Assembly: GCA_024684515.1 (NCBI GenBank)
Contig: JAIKWS010000086.1
Coordinates: 1-64,000 of the forward strand
DNA: 64,000 nucleotides
Reading direction: 5' to 3'
Source of the DNA: Prevotella sp.
Lineage (GTDB): Bacteria > Bacteroidota > Bacteroidia > Bacteroidales > Bacteroidaceae
Shown piece by piece: positions 35,693 to 47,202 of the stretch; positions within the stretch are counted from its first letter, which is position 1, and the number at the start of each line of letters is the position of its first letter. Under the pieces are notes generated by a model. The model was not told the DNA's origin. It ran no database searches and was given only the letters and a program-made list of their open reading frames with translations. A program made the translations under genes and the position numbers.

Positions 35693-36643
35693 ATGGAAGA
35701 GAAAAGAAGTCATAAAGCCGGTTTCGTGAATATCGTTGGCAATCCCAACGTGGGAAAGAGCACTCTGATGAACCAACTGGTTGGTGAGCGTATTTCCATT
35801 GCTACGTTCAAGGCACAGACAACACGTCATCGCATCATGGGTATCGTCAATACAGACGACATGCAAATCGTGTTCAGCGACACCCCTGGTGTGCTGAAGC
35901 CCAACTACAAACTGCAGGAGTCGATGCTTGCCTTCTCGGAGAGCGCACTTCAGGATGCTGATGTGCTGCTCTACGTCACTGACGTCGTGGAGAACCCAGA
36001 GAAGAATATGGATTTCCTGGAGAAAGTTCAGAAGATGACCATACCCGTGATTCTTCTCATTAATAAAATAGATGAGCTGGGCAACGGCGGTAAGGAAGGG
36101 AAGGCCGTGTCGTCGTCCGCCACGAAGAAAAATAGCCAGCAACTGCTGGCAGAGATAGTAGAGAAATGGCACTCGTTGCTGCCTAATGCCGAGATCCTGC
36201 CAATCTCGGCCAGGAATAAGTTTGGCACAGACCTGCTGCTGAAGCGCATCCAGGAACTGCTGCCTGAGAGTCCGGCCTTCTTCGATAAGGACCAGCTGAC
36301 AGACAAACCTGCCCGCTTCTTCGTATCAGAAATCATCCGTGAGAAGATCCTCCTCTATTATGACAAGGAGATCCCCTATTCGGTGGAGGTCGTCGTAGAA
36401 CGCTTCAAGGAGGATGAGAAGACGATACATATCAATGCCGTCATCTATGTGGAACGTGACTCACAGAAAGGCATCATCATCGGCCATCAGGGGGTGGCAC
36501 TTAAGAAGGTCTCGACAGAAGCTCGCAAGGCACTAGAGAAATTCTTCGACAAACATATCTATCTCGAAGTGTTTGTCAAGGTAGACAAGGACTGGCGTTC
36601 CTCAAAAAAAGAACTCGACAATTTTGGATATAATCCCGAATAA
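35693..36643 (+). CDS. era: GTPase Era
   Basis: Era binds 16S rRNA near its 3' end and aids 30S assembly. The start at 35693 gives 316 residues beginning MEEKRSHKAGFVNIVGNPNVGKST. G motifs: GNPNVGKST (G1), a threonine in the G2 loop TTRHR, DTPG (G3), NKID (G4). The C-terminal KH domain has GIIIGHQGVALKKVSTEA. A promoter box and the fabH terminator lie between it and fabH, so it is a separate unit. It ends before a bidirectional terminator at 36679. Confidence 0.96.
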   Translation: MEEKRSHKAGFVNIVGNPNVGKSTLMNQLVGERISIATFKAQTTRHRIMGIVNTDDMQIVFSDTPGVLKPNYKLQESMLAFSESALQDADVLLYVTDVVENPEKNMDFLEKVQKMTIPVILLINKIDELGNGGKEGKAVSSSATKKNSQQLLAEIVEKWHSLLPNAEILPISARNKFGTDLLLKRIQELLPESPAFFDKDQLTDKPARFFVSEIIREKILLYYDKEIPYSVEVVVERFKEDEKTIHINAVIYVERDSQKGIIIGHQGVALKKVSTEARKALEKFFDKHIYLEVFVKVDKDWRSSKKELDNFGYNPE

Positions 36644-36678
36644 GACAAGATTGCAAAAATCTTTTCGAAAAAAAAGCT

Positions 36679-36706
36679 AAAAAAGTTCGGGCATCCGAAC
36701 TTTTTT
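36679..36706. terminator. bidirectional terminator between era and clpP
   Basis: AAAAAAGTTCGG, a GCAT loop and CCGAACTTTTTT form a perfect 12-bp arm pair with A and T tracts on either side. Confidence 0.9.
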
Positions 36707-36708
36707 AC

Positions 36709-36716
36709 TAACTTTG
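36709..36716 (+). promoter_or_regulatory. -7 promoter box for clpP-clpX-recQ
   Basis: TAACTTTG directly after the terminator, 31 bp before the clpP start. Confidence 0.7.
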
Positions 36717-36747
36717 TATTTTCAATCAATAAAACATTAGGAAAATT

Positions 36748-37410
36748 ATGAGTGATTTTAGAAAATATGCTACACAGCACCTCGGTATGAACGGCATGGT
36801 GCTTGACGATGTGATGAAGGCTCAGGCCCAGTATCTTAATCCCTATATCCTGGAGGAGCGCCAGCTGAACGTGACGCAGATGGATGTGTTCAGCCGCCTG
36901 ATGATGGATCGTATCATCTTCCTGGGGACACAAATTGACGACTATACCGCCAATACACTGCAGGCACAGCTCCTCTATCTGGACTCTGCCGATCCTGGCA
37001 AGGATATCAGTATCTATATCAACTCTCCTGGTGGCAGCGTCTATGCTGGTCTGGGCATCTACGACACGATGCAGTTTATCAGCAGCGACGTAGCTACCAT
37101 CTGCACAGGTATGGCAGCCTCGATGGCAGCAGTACTGTTGGTGGCAGGCAAGGAAGGAAAACGGTCGGCACTGACCCACAGCCGGGTGATGATACATCAA
37201 CCCCTGGGAGGCGTGCAGGGACAGGCATCGGATATTGAGATTGAAGCCCGGGAGATTCAGAAACTCAAGAAAGAACTCTATACCATTATTGCCGAGCACT
37301 CGCATACCGACTATGATAAGGTATGGGCAGACAGCGACCGTAACTATTGGATGACGGCTGAAGAGGCTCGCGAATATGGCATGATTGACCAGGTGCTAGT
37401 AAAGAAGTAG
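36748..37410 (+). CDS. clpP: ATP-dependent Clp protease proteolytic subunit
   Basis: ClpP forms the barrel that degrades proteins unfolded by ClpX. The 220-residue protein shows GGSVYAGLGIYDTMQF, the nucleophile serine in CTGMAASMAAVLL, and the histidine in SRVMIHQPLGG. The N-terminal 30 residues before DVFSRLMMDRIIFLG are longer than in E. coli and may be a propeptide. clpX follows 39 bp downstream. Confidence 0.96.
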   Translation: MSDFRKYATQHLGMNGMVLDDVMKAQAQYLNPYILEERQLNVTQMDVFSRLMMDRIIFLGTQIDDYTANTLQAQLLYLDSADPGKDISIYINSPGGSVYAGLGIYDTMQFISSDVATICTGMAASMAAVLLVAGKEGKRSALTHSRVMIHQPLGGVQGQASDIEIEAREIQKLKKELYTIIAEHSHTDYDKVWADSDRNYWMTAEEAREYGMIDQVLVKK

Positions 37411-37449
37411 AAACAAGTGGAGAATCAACATGACTCCTTTTGAAGAGAG

Positions 37450-38670
37450 ATGAAGAAAACATGTAATTTCTGTGGGCGGAGCGAACGTGAAGTAAAACTG
37501 CTTATCACAGGTATTAATGGATATATTTGTGAGACTTGTGCCCAACAGGCATATCATATCTTGCAGGAGGCAGGCTATGGTGAGCCAGAACAGAAGAAGA
37601 GTGAGGAGAAATTCACTAAGCATCACATACCGAAGCCCAAGGAGATAAAGAATTACCTGGATCAGTATATCATCGGACAGGACGAGGCTAAACGCTTTCT
37701 TGCTGTATCGGTATATAACCACTATAAGCGCCTGCAACAGCCAAAGGATGAAAATGACGGCGTCGAGATAGAGAAGTCAAACATCATCATGGTGGGACCT
37801 ACAGGTACGGGGAAGACATTGCTGGCACGGACAATAGCGAAACTGCTTGATGTCCCCTTCACCATTGTAGATGCTACCGTGTTCACTGAGGCAGGATATG
37901 TAGGCGAGGACGTGGAGAGCATCCTCTCACGACTGCTGCAGGTGGCAGACTTCGATGTGAAAGCCGCAGAACGGGGCATCGTGTTCATAGATGAGATAGA
38001 CAAGATAGCCCGTAAGTCGGACAATCCATCCATCACGCGTGATGTCAGTGGCGAGGGCGTACAGCAGGGATTGCTCAAACTGTTGGAAGGCACTAATGTG
38101 AACGTACCGCCAAGGGGAGGACGAAAGCATCCTGACCAGGCATATATATCGGTCGACACCCGCAATATACTGTTTGTCTGCGGTGGAGCCTTTGACGGTA
38201 TCGAACGGAAGATAGCACAGCGTATGAATACTCATACCGTGGGATACAATTCGGTGCAGAATGTCAGGAAGATCGACAAGGATGACCTGATGAAATATGT
38301 GCAGCCACAAGACCTGAAGTCGTTCGGACTGATACCGGAAATCATCGGTCGCCTGCCTATCCTGACCTATCTGAACCCATTGGATAGGGCTGCCTTGCGA
38401 CGCATCCTGGTGGAACCGAAGAACAGCATCGTGAGGCAGTATGAGAAACTGTTCCAGATGGATGGCATCAAACTGACCTTTACCGATGAGGCCCTGGAGA
38501 CTATCGTCGACAAGGCTGTGGAATATAAGCTGGGTGCCCGTGGCCTGCGTTCCATCGTAGAGAGCGTGATGATGGATGCTATGTTTGAGGTGCCGTCCAG
38601 GCGGATAAAGAAATTTGAGGTTACTGCCGAGTATGTTAAGCAGCAGCTCGACAAATCGCGTATAGAATAA
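37450..38670 (+). CDS. clpX: ATP-dependent Clp protease ATP-binding subunit
   Basis: ClpX unfolds tagged substrates and feeds ClpP. The 406 residues contain the N-terminal zinc domain ([11 protein letters not shown] and CETCAQQAY), Walker [12 protein letters not shown], Walker [13 protein letters not shown] and the sensor/arginine region near [13 protein letters not shown]. It lies between clpP and recQ, with 18 bp to recQ, so recQ probably shares the transcript. Confidence 0.97.
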   Translation: MKKTCNFCGRSEREVKLLITGINGYICETCAQQAYHILQEAGYGEPEQKKSEEKFTKHHIPKPKEIKNYLDQYIIGQDEAKRFLAVSVYNHYKRLQQPKDENDGVEIEKSNIIMVGPTGTGKTLLARTIAKLLDVPFTIVDATVFTEAGYVGEDVESILSRLLQVADFDVKAAERGIVFIDEIDKIARKSDNPSITRDVSGEGVQQGLLKLLEGTNVNVPPRGGRKHPDQAYISVDTRNILFVCGGAFDGIERKIAQRMNTHTVGYNSVQNVRKIDKDDLMKYVQPQDLKSFGLIPEIIGRLPILTYLNPLDRAALRRILVEPKNSIVRQYEKLFQMDGIKLTFTDEALETIVDKAVEYKLGARGLRSIVESVMMDAMFEVPSRRIKKFEVTAEYVKQQLDKSRIE

Positions 38671-38688
38671 GAAAACAAGCCAAAGCCT

Positions 38689-40872
38689 ATGACGAATGAC
38701 AAGAAAGACCTTACGTTAGCCCTGAAGAAATACTTCGGCTTTGACACCTTCAAGGGTGATCAGAAGGCTATCATCCAGAATGTGCTGGATGGTAATGATA
38801 CTTTTGTGCTGATGCCAACAGGCGGTGGAAAGTCTCTTTGCTATCAGTTGCCCTCATTGCTGATGGAAGGTGTGGCTGTGGTCATCTCACCGCTCATAGC
38901 ACTCATGAAAAACCAGGTCGATTTTATTGCCCATCTGAGCGAGCATGAGGGAACGGCTCATTTCCTCAATTCCTCGCTTAATAAGACGGCCATTGACCAG
39001 GTGAAGGATGATATTATCGAAGGGCGCACGAAGTTGCTCTATGTAGCACCGGAATCGCTGACGAAAGAGGATAATGTGGAATTCCTCCGTAAGGTGAAAA
39101 TATCGTTCTTCGCTGTCGACGAAGCTCATTGTATCTCGGAATGGGGACATGACTTCCGACCTGAGTACCGGCGTATACGTCCTATTATCAATGAAATAGG
39201 TAGGGCTCCCGTCATAGCGCTGACTGCTACTGCTACGGATAAGGTTCGCACGGATATTAAGAAGAGTCTTGGCATTGTCGATGCGAAGGAGTTCAAGAGC
39301 TCGTTCAATCGTCCCAACCTTTATTATGAGGTGCGCCAGAAGACGAAGGATATTGATAAGGACATTGTGCGCTTCATCAAACAGCATTCTGGGAAAAGCG
39401 GCATTATTTACTGCCTTTCGCGTAAGAAAGTAGAAGACCTGGCTGAGGTGCTACGTGCCAACGACATCAAGGCGCAGTGTTATCACGCAGGACTGGATAG
39501 TGCCACACGTACCCAGACACAGGATGATTTCCTCATGGAGAAAATTGATGTCATCGTGGCTACCATCGCCTTTGGGATGGGTATAGACAAGCCCGATGTG
39601 CGTTTCGTGATCCATTACGATATACCCAAGAGCCTGGAAGGCTATTATCAGGAGACAGGACGGGCTGGACGCGATGGTGGCGAGGGCATATGCATCGCTT
39701 TCTACAGCTATAAGGACTTACAGAAACTGGATAAGTTCATGGAGGGGAAACCGGTAGCGGAACAGGACATAGGCCGTCAGCTGTTGCAGGAGACTGCCGC
39801 CTATGCCGAGACTAGCGTCTGCCGCCGTAAGATGCTGTTGCACTATTTTGGCGAAGAATACAAGGAGGATAATTGCCATAATTGTGATAATTGCTTGCAT
39901 CCAGGGAAAAAGATAGAGGCTAGCAACCAGCTCGTTATTGCGCTGACCTCTATCCTGGCTATCAAAGAGAATTTCCGTGCGGACTATGTCATCGATTTTA
40001 TCACGGGGCATGATACTGACGAGATACAGGCGCATAGGCACAACGAGCTGGAGGAGTTTGGCATGGGCGAGGATGAGGATCCAAAGATCTGGAATCCCGT
40101 CATACGCCAGGCCTTGATCATGGGCTACCTGAAAAAAGAGGTGGAAAACTATGGATTGCTGAAAGTGACAGCTGCCGGTAAGCGTTTCATAAAGAACCCG
40201 AAGACCTTCATGGTGATGGAAGATCATGAGTTCAGTGCTGATGAGGATGGGGGCGGAGAAGGTGGTACAGGGGCCCTCGACCCGACACTCTCGGCAATGC
40301 TGCATGACTTGCGTAAGAAATGGTCGCGCAAGCTGGAACGCCCGCCATATGTCATCTTCCAGGATGTGTCTATCGAACAAATGGCTACCTATTACCCTGT
40401 GACGTTGGAGGAGCTGAAGAATATCCAGGGCGTTGGCGATGGCAAGACGCGTCAGCCCTATGCCAAGGATTTCGTTGATCTTATCAAGCGCTATTGTGAG
40501 GAGAATGAGATAGAACGGCAGAGTGACCTGCGTGTTCGTACCAAGGCAAAAGATTCGATGCGCAAGTTGAAGATCTTGCAGAATATAGACCGTCGTATCG
40601 CTCTCGATGATATCGCTAATGCCTTGGGTATTGATTTCGAGGAACTGCTGGACGAACTGGAGGGTATCGTCCTCTACAGCGGCAACAAGATAAATATTGA
40701 CTATTTCCTGGATGAGATCATGGATCCTGATGATATTGCAGACATGTGTGATTTCTTTGCCGACCAGGAGAAAGACGACCTTGAGGCGGCATACAAGGAG
40801 TTCGGAACTGAGTTCTCGGAGGATGAAATCCGTCTGGTGCGTATCAAGTTCATCTCGGATATGGCTAACTAG
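38689..40872 (+). CDS. recQ: ATP-dependent DNA helicase RecQ
   Basis: RecQ is a 3'-5' helicase used in recombination and repair. The 727-residue protein has Walker A PTGGGKSLCYQLP, DEAH box AVDEAHCISEWGHDFRPEY, motif VI QETGRAGRDG, the zinc cysteines in VCRRKMLLHYFG and NCHNCDNC, and a winged-helix segment (GLLKVTAAGKRFI). An HRDC-like region (EELKNIQGVGDGKTRQPYAKDF) and a further tail of about 150 acidic residues follow, longer than E. coli RecQ (609). This length is in line with other Bacteroidetes RecQ. It is third in the clpP operon. Confidence 0.95.
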   Translation: MTNDKKDLTLALKKYFGFDTFKGDQKAIIQNVLDGNDTFVLMPTGGGKSLCYQLPSLLMEGVAVVISPLIALMKNQVDFIAHLSEHEGTAHFLNSSLNKTAIDQVKDDIIEGRTKLLYVAPESLTKEDNVEFLRKVKISFFAVDEAHCISEWGHDFRPEYRRIRPIINEIGRAPVIALTATATDKVRTDIKKSLGIVDAKEFKSSFNRPNLYYEVRQKTKDIDKDIVRFIKQHSGKSGIIYCLSRKKVEDLAEVLRANDIKAQCYHAGLDSATRTQTQDDFLMEKIDVIVATIAFGMGIDKPDVRFVIHYDIPKSLEGYYQETGRAGRDGGEGICIAFYSYKDLQKLDKFMEGKPVAEQDIGRQLLQETAAYAETSVCRRKMLLHYFGEEYKEDNCHNCDNCLHPGKKIEASNQLVIALTSILAIKENFRADYVIDFITGHDTDEIQAHRHNELEEFGMGEDEDPKIWNPVIRQALIMGYLKKEVENYGLLKVTAAGKRFIKNPKTFMVMEDHEFSADEDGGGEGGTGALDPTLSAMLHDLRKKWSRKLERPPYVIFQDVSIEQMATYYPVTLEELKNIQGVGDGKTRQPYAKDFVDLIKRYCEENEIERQSDLRVRTKAKDSMRKLKILQNIDRRIALDDIANALGIDFEELLDELEGIVLYSGNKINIDYFLDEIMDPDDIADMCDFFADQEKDDLEAAYKEFGTEFSEDEIRLVRIKFISDMAN

Positions 40873-40939
40873 CTAAGACGTGAATCCGTTAAATAGTACG
40901 AAAAAAAGAAAAACATGCGTGCAATATACGAAAAAATGA

Positions 40940-42460
<1,521 letters not shown>

Positions 42461-42485
42461 AATCAAAAACAACATATCTTTTACG

Positions 42486-43919
42486 ATGAAGAAACTAGCT
42501 TTTGCTCTGTTGCTTGTCACTGTCACTAGTGTTTCATCACATGCTCAGTCTGCTGACGATCCTGTGGTGATGACAGTCAATGGACAACCCGTTCTTCGCT
42601 CAGAATTTGAGTATTCCTATAACAAGAATAATTCTGAAGGGGTTATCGACAAGAAATCCGTGGAGGACTACGTGGAACTGTTCATCAACTATAAGTTGAA
42701 GGTGGCTGCTGCCGTGGACGCCCGTTATGACACGCTTTCTTCTTTTCAAAAAGAGTTTGCTCAATATCGCGATCAGCAAGTGTTGCCTATGCTGGTAACC
42801 GATAGCGATATGGATGCCGAGGCCCGTAAGATTTATGATGAGACGGTGCAGCGCATAGGACCTGATGGTCTTATCAAGACTGCCCACATCCTGATGCGTG
42901 CTGATCAGCAGGCGCCTCAGAGTGAGTGGGATGCAGCAAAGGTACGGATAGACTCCATTTACAATGCATTGAAAAATGGTGCTGACTTTGCTGAGCTGGC
43001 AACGCGCTTGTCGCAAGATCCTGGTTCTGCCCGACAGGGTGGGGAACTTCCTTTTGCCCAGCATGGACAGTTCGTCAAGGAATATGAAGATGCTGCCTTC
43101 GCACTCCAGCCTGGGGAGATGTCGGAAGTGGTGAAATCGCCATTTGGCTATCATATTATCCTCATGAAAGAACGTAAGCAACTGGAACCGTTTGAGTTTC
43201 ACCATGATGCTATTATAAGTTTCATGGAGCAGCGTAGCATGCGAGACAAGATAGCCCAACAGAAGGTGGAAAAGATGGTTGAGGAAAGTAAAGGCAAGTT
43301 GACCATAGCTTCTGTGATGGAACAGAAAGCCCAGGACCTGGCAAGTAAAGATATGGATATGCGCTATCTCATACAGGAATATCATGATGGACTCCTGCTC
43401 TACGAGATCAGTAATAATCTTGTATGGGACAAGGCTGCCAAGGATGAGGAAGGACTGGCAACGTTTTTCAAGAAGCATAAGAAGAACTACGCCTGGGACA
43501 AGCCACGATTCAAGGGCATAGCCTATCATGTGAAGGACCAGGGGGATGTGAAGGCAGTACGCAACTGTGTGAAGAAACTGCCTTTCGAACAATGGGCAGA
43601 GGCATTGCGGACTACATTCAATGCTGATTCCGTGATACGTATCCGGGTGGAGAAAGGCATCTTCAAAGAGGGTGACAATGCATATATAGACAGTGTGGTG
43701 TTTAAAAAAGATACCACTGTGACACACCTGAAGGATTATCCTATTGATGCACATTATGGTAAGGTGTTGAAGAAAGGCCCGGAGAACATGGCTGATGTAC
43801 GCGGACTGGTAGTTGCCGATTATCAGGAAGAGCTGGAAAAGGAATGGGTGGCTAACCTTAGACGTAAGTATACCTTCCAGGTAAATGATGAAGTTCTTAA
43901 GACGGTAAACAATCATTGA
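42486..43919 (+). CDS. periplasmic peptidyl-prolyl isomerase, parvulin type
   Basis: This 477-residue protein has a signal peptide (about 1-20, ending SSHAQ). The start at 42486 places it correctly; longer frames would overlap guaB. A PpiC/parvulin domain spans about 125-235: IKTAHILMRAD, DFAELATRLSQDPGSARQGGEL, FGYHIILMKERK. The C-terminal 220 residues carry no recognised domain. It likely folds outer-membrane or secreted proteins beside the SurA-type protein encoded next, whose ATG overlaps its stop codon by 1 bp. Confidence 0.88.
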   Translation: MKKLAFALLLVTVTSVSSHAQSADDPVVMTVNGQPVLRSEFEYSYNKNNSEGVIDKKSVEDYVELFINYKLKVAAAVDARYDTLSSFQKEFAQYRDQQVLPMLVTDSDMDAEARKIYDETVQRIGPDGLIKTAHILMRADQQAPQSEWDAAKVRIDSIYNALKNGADFAELATRLSQDPGSARQGGELPFAQHGQFVKEYEDAAFALQPGEMSEVVKSPFGYHIILMKERKQLEPFEFHHDAIISFMEQRSMRDKIAQQKVEKMVEESKGKLTIASVMEQKAQDLASKDMDMRYLIQEYHDGLLLYEISNNLVWDKAAKDEEGLATFFKKHKKNYAWDKPRFKGIAYHVKDQGDVKAVRNCVKKLPFEQWAEALRTTFNADSVIRIRVEKGIFKEGDNAYIDSVVFKKDTTVTHLKDYPIDAHYGKVLKKGPENMADVRGLVVADYQEELEKEWVANLRRKYTFQVNDEVLKTVNNH

Positions 43920-45334
43920 TGAAGAATATTCTTTTTCCCCTGTTCCTCCTGCTGGGTCTGGTGCCTGCCCATGCCGAGAGTAAGGACTCTTTGGCCAATA
44001 TCGTTGACGAGGTGGTATGGGTAGTGGGTGATGAGGCCATTCTGAAAAGTGATATTGAGGTGACCCGTATACAGGCCTCGATGGAAGGCATGAGGTGGAG
44101 CGGAGATCCTGATTGTGCCATACCCGAGCAGATCGCTGTTCAGAAACTCTTTCTCCATCAGGCGGTGATAGACAGTGTCGACAAGGATGTGACAGAAAAC
44201 GACATCGCTGCTCAGATAGAACAGCGCATAGAGTACATGGTTGAACAGATTGGATCGCGCGAGAAACTGGAGGAGTATCGCAAGCAGAGCCTGAGCCAGA
44301 TACGACAGTCTATGCATGACGATCTGCGTGACCAGCTGCTCATACAGAGGATGAAACAGAAGCTGGTGCAGGATATCTCTGTCACACCAGCAGAAGTACG
44401 ACGCTATTTCAAGGATATGCCTGAAGACAGCATCCCTTTTGTGCCTACAGCTGTTGAGGTGCAGATTATTACGCAGACACCTCGGATCAGCCCAGAGGAG
44501 ATTAACCGTGTGAAAGATGAATTGCGAGAATATACAGAGCGTATAAATAAGGGTGAGACATCGTTTTCAACGCTTGCACGCCTGTATTCTGAAGATCCAG
44601 GATCCAGACGTAGCGGTGGCGAGATGGACTATGTAGGCCGTGGCATACTAGATCCTGCCTTTGCTGCCGTAGCTTTCAATCTGACAGATCCTACGAAGGT
44701 ATCGAAGATTGTAGAGTCGGAGTTTGGCTTTCATATCATTCAGCTCATAGACAAGCGTGGTGATAAGGTGAAAGTACGTCATATCCTGCGTAAGCCTGTC
44801 GTTGGCGACTCTGCCGTCAATGTTGCACTGCTGCGACTGGATTCTATCGCTGCTGATGTGCGTTCGGGCGTGCCGCCAACACAATGGCAGGCACTCTTCG
44901 AGGGTAAGTCTTTTACATTTGAAGATGCTGTTTCTATCTTCTCTGATGATAAGGATACAAGAAGCAACTACGGACTCATGGCCAATAAGAGTGAGGATGG
45001 ACAGCTGAAGTCTTCACGCTTTGAGATGCAGGAACTGCCAACAGAGGTGGCCCGGGCAATAGATACTTTGCAGGTGGGACAGATCACGGCACCTTTTACG
45101 ATGATAAATGAGCGAGGGAAAACGATTTGTGCTATTGCCAAACTGAAGAACAGGATTCCTGGTCATCGCGCAAGTGTCACCGAGGATTTCCAGACAATGA
45201 AGGAGGTCGTCCTGGAGAAACGGCGAAGTGACTTCCTGCATGACTGGGTAGTCAACAAAATCAAGAGTACATACGTTAGACTCAATGACCAGTATCGTGA
45301 CTGTAGCTTTGAGTATGAGGGGTGGATACGATGA
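43919..45334 (+). CDS. surA: SurA-like periplasmic chaperone/isomerase
   Basis: From ATG 43919 (MKNILFPLF; a TTG one codon earlier is less likely) the protein has 471 residues with a signal peptide ending PAHAES. A SurA N-terminal helical domain (IVDEVVWVVGDEAILKSDIE to HDDLRDQLLIQRMKQKL) precedes a parvulin domain at about 175-285 (FSTLARLYSEDPGSRRSGGE, FGFHIIQLIDKR). A second, weaker parvulin-like segment follows (VKVRHILRKP). SurA-type proteins escort outer-membrane proteins to the BAM complex. It overlaps the OstA-like gene by ATGA. Confidence 0.9.
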   Translation: MKNILFPLFLLLGLVPAHAESKDSLANIVDEVVWVVGDEAILKSDIEVTRIQASMEGMRWSGDPDCAIPEQIAVQKLFLHQAVIDSVDKDVTENDIAAQIEQRIEYMVEQIGSREKLEEYRKQSLSQIRQSMHDDLRDQLLIQRMKQKLVQDISVTPAEVRRYFKDMPEDSIPFVPTAVEVQIITQTPRISPEEINRVKDELREYTERINKGETSFSTLARLYSEDPGSRRSGGEMDYVGRGILDPAFAAVAFNLTDPTKVSKIVESEFGFHIIQLIDKRGDKVKVRHILRKPVVGDSAVNVALLRLDSIAADVRSGVPPTQWQALFEGKSFTFEDAVSIFSDDKDTRSNYGLMANKSEDGQLKSSRFEMQELPTEVARAIDTLQVGQITAPFTMINERGKTICAIAKLKNRIPGHRASVTEDFQTMKEVVLEKRRSDFLHDWVVNKIKSTYVRLNDQYRDCSFEYEGWIR

Positions 45335-46962
45335 AACGACCAGCGACAAACATACACAGTACACACAGAAGCATCATAACGGTGCTTCTGTGTGTGCTAT
45401 GTCTGCTTGTCGTTAGTTATGCCCTCGCGCTTCCACAGCCACAGCGCCAGGCTCCTCCGGCGAATAATGATTCAAAGAGGGTTTACCTTATCCATGCTGA
45501 TGAGTTGCGCTATGATCGCTGGCGCAACAACGATGCACAAGTGCTGATAGGTTCCGTACAGTTCGAACATGATGGGGCACGCCTGTATTGTGATAGTGCC
45601 AACTTCTTTGAGACGAGCAATTCGTTTGAGGCGTGGGGGAATGTGCGGATGGTACAGGGGGATACGCTGTCACTGACCAGCGACCAGGGCTATTATGATG
45701 GTAACCAGCAGATGATGGAGGCTCGTGACAATGTGGTCCTTCGTAATAGGACTACGACATTGTATACAGATGAACTTTATTATGACCGTATATGGAACCA
45801 AGGCTATTTCCAGAATGGGGGACGTCTTGTGGACAATGGGACAACGCTGACAAGTGATTGGGGCGAGTATCACACTGATACCAAGATGGCTATTTTCTAT
45901 TATGATGTGAAAATGTCTGACAAGCAGTTCCTGCTTACCACCGATTCTCTCTACTATGATACACGCGTGAAGAAAGCGCATATCGTGGGACCGTCAGACA
46001 TAAATTCTGGCAATAGCCATATATACTCAGAGCTGGGCTTTTATAATACGGTGACCGAAGAAGCGGAACTGCTCAACCGGTCACGGCTGGATAATCAGGG
46101 GAAGACGCTTGTCGGAGATAGCCTGTGGCATAATGGCAAGACAGGTATCAGCGAAGCGTTCGTTAATGTCGTCTTTACGGATACAGTCAACAAAAGTATC
46201 CTGAAGTGTGACTATGGACATTATGAGGATAGCATTGGTTATGCTATGTGTACGGAAAATGCCTTGGCTATAGACTATTCGCAGCCTGACTCGCTGTTCA
46301 TGCATGCAGACACGATCAAGGTGTTCTCGTTTAACCTTGAGACAGACTCGGTCTATCGCGTCCTACACGCGTATAATAAGGTACGCGCGTACCGTACTGA
46401 TTTACAGGCCGTGTGCGATTCTCTGGTCTATTCGTCTCTCGATTCATGTATGACGATGTATACGGATCCGATTACATGGAATATGAACCAACAGCTGTTA
46501 GGCGATGTGATACAGGTGTTTATGAAGGACTCTGTAATTGATCATGCCCACGTCATCGGGAATGCTTTCTCTATAGAGCAATTGACGGAGGAGAAATGCT
46601 ATAATCAGGTTTCATCAAAAGAAATGTTCGCTTTTTTTACAGAAGGCCATATCCATGAGGCACAGGCGAAGGAAAATGTGGTGACTATCTACTATCCTGA
46701 GGACAAGGCTGATAGCAGCTTCGTTGGCTTGGTTTATGTGGAAACCAACGAGCTGCGAATGTTTATGGATAGTATAGGCAAGCTGAGTAGGATATGGATG
46801 CCAAAGGCTGATGGAACGATGTATCCCATGTCGCAGATACCTCCGGCCAAGCGTTATCTTGATGGCTTTGAGTGGTATGATTATGTGCGGCCTGTCTCAA
46901 AAGAGGATATCTTTGTATGGAGAGGGAAAAAGAAAGAAGATGAGGAAACCGCGGACCTTTAA
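45331..46962 (+). CDS. OstA/LptA-like outer-membrane biogenesis protein
   Basis: This 543-residue exported protein has a membrane/signal segment at about 15-34. It is built of beta repeats like the OstA/LptA family that bridges lipopolysaccharide across the periplasm: GSVQFEHDGARLYCDSANFF, AWGNVRMVQGDTLSLTSDQG, NVVLRNRTTTLYTDELYYDR. It is far longer than LptA (about 185) but lacks the LptD barrel, as in other Bacteroidetes OstA-like proteins. The start ATG at 45331 overlaps the surA stop. Position beside surA supports an envelope-assembly role. Confidence 0.85.
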   Translation: MKRPATNIHSTHRSIITVLLCVLCLLVVSYALALPQPQRQAPPANNDSKRVYLIHADELRYDRWRNNDAQVLIGSVQFEHDGARLYCDSANFFETSNSFEAWGNVRMVQGDTLSLTSDQGYYDGNQQMMEARDNVVLRNRTTTLYTDELYYDRIWNQGYFQNGGRLVDNGTTLTSDWGEYHTDTKMAIFYYDVKMSDKQFLLTTDSLYYDTRVKKAHIVGPSDINSGNSHIYSELGFYNTVTEEAELLNRSRLDNQGKTLVGDSLWHNGKTGISEAFVNVVFTDTVNKSILKCDYGHYEDSIGYAMCTENALAIDYSQPDSLFMHADTIKVFSFNLETDSVYRVLHAYNKVRAYRTDLQAVCDSLVYSSLDSCMTMYTDPITWNMNQQLLGDVIQVFMKDSVIDHAHVIGNAFSIEQLTEEKCYNQVSSKEMFAFFTEGHIHEAQAKENVVTIYYPEDKADSSFVGLVYVETNELRMFMDSIGKLSRIWMPKADGTMYPMSQIPPAKRYLDGFEWYDYVRPVSKEDIFVWRGKKKEDEETADL

Positions 46963-47185
46963 CCATAAACCAATATATATTGATGAACGAAAGGAACGTT
47001 TGTCCGAAGTTGTACAACATGCGCGTCAGGGACAGGATGCTTGTGTTCCCGGCAACTTGAAAGGCACGTTCGTATCATGTCAGCGCCAGCATCGTAGACA
47101 GGGATTCTCGTTCAGTATACCTATGATATTGTCGGTCGTGGTCATACTGCTGGCTGCTCTGTTGCTTCTCGTCTTTACGAAATAA
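46940..47185 (+). CDS. small membrane-anchored protein, unrecognised
   Basis: Starting at ATG 46940, the 81-residue product opens MRKPRTFNHKPIYIDERKER, is basic and hydrophilic for 55 residues, then has one membrane span (FSIPMILSVVVILLAALLLL) and ends KLVFTK-like. The start overlaps the OstA-like gene by 23 bp, and mutL follows 17 bp downstream, so it is translated from the same message. I do not recognise a family. Topology (long N-terminal side, short C-terminal tail) suggests a tail-anchored cytoplasmic protein. Confidence 0.7.
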   Translation: MRKPRTFNHKPIYIDERKERLSEVVQHARQGQDACVPGNLKGTFVSCQRQHRRQGFSFSIPMILSVVVILLAALLLLVFTK

Positions 47186-47202
47186 TCCTATTTTTCAGAA
47201 AA

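Noticed and set aside
42600..43916. A 438-codon minus-strand frame opposite the parvulin gene
   Set aside because: The sense strand encodes a recognisable PPIase with signal peptide; the antisense translation shows no family features.
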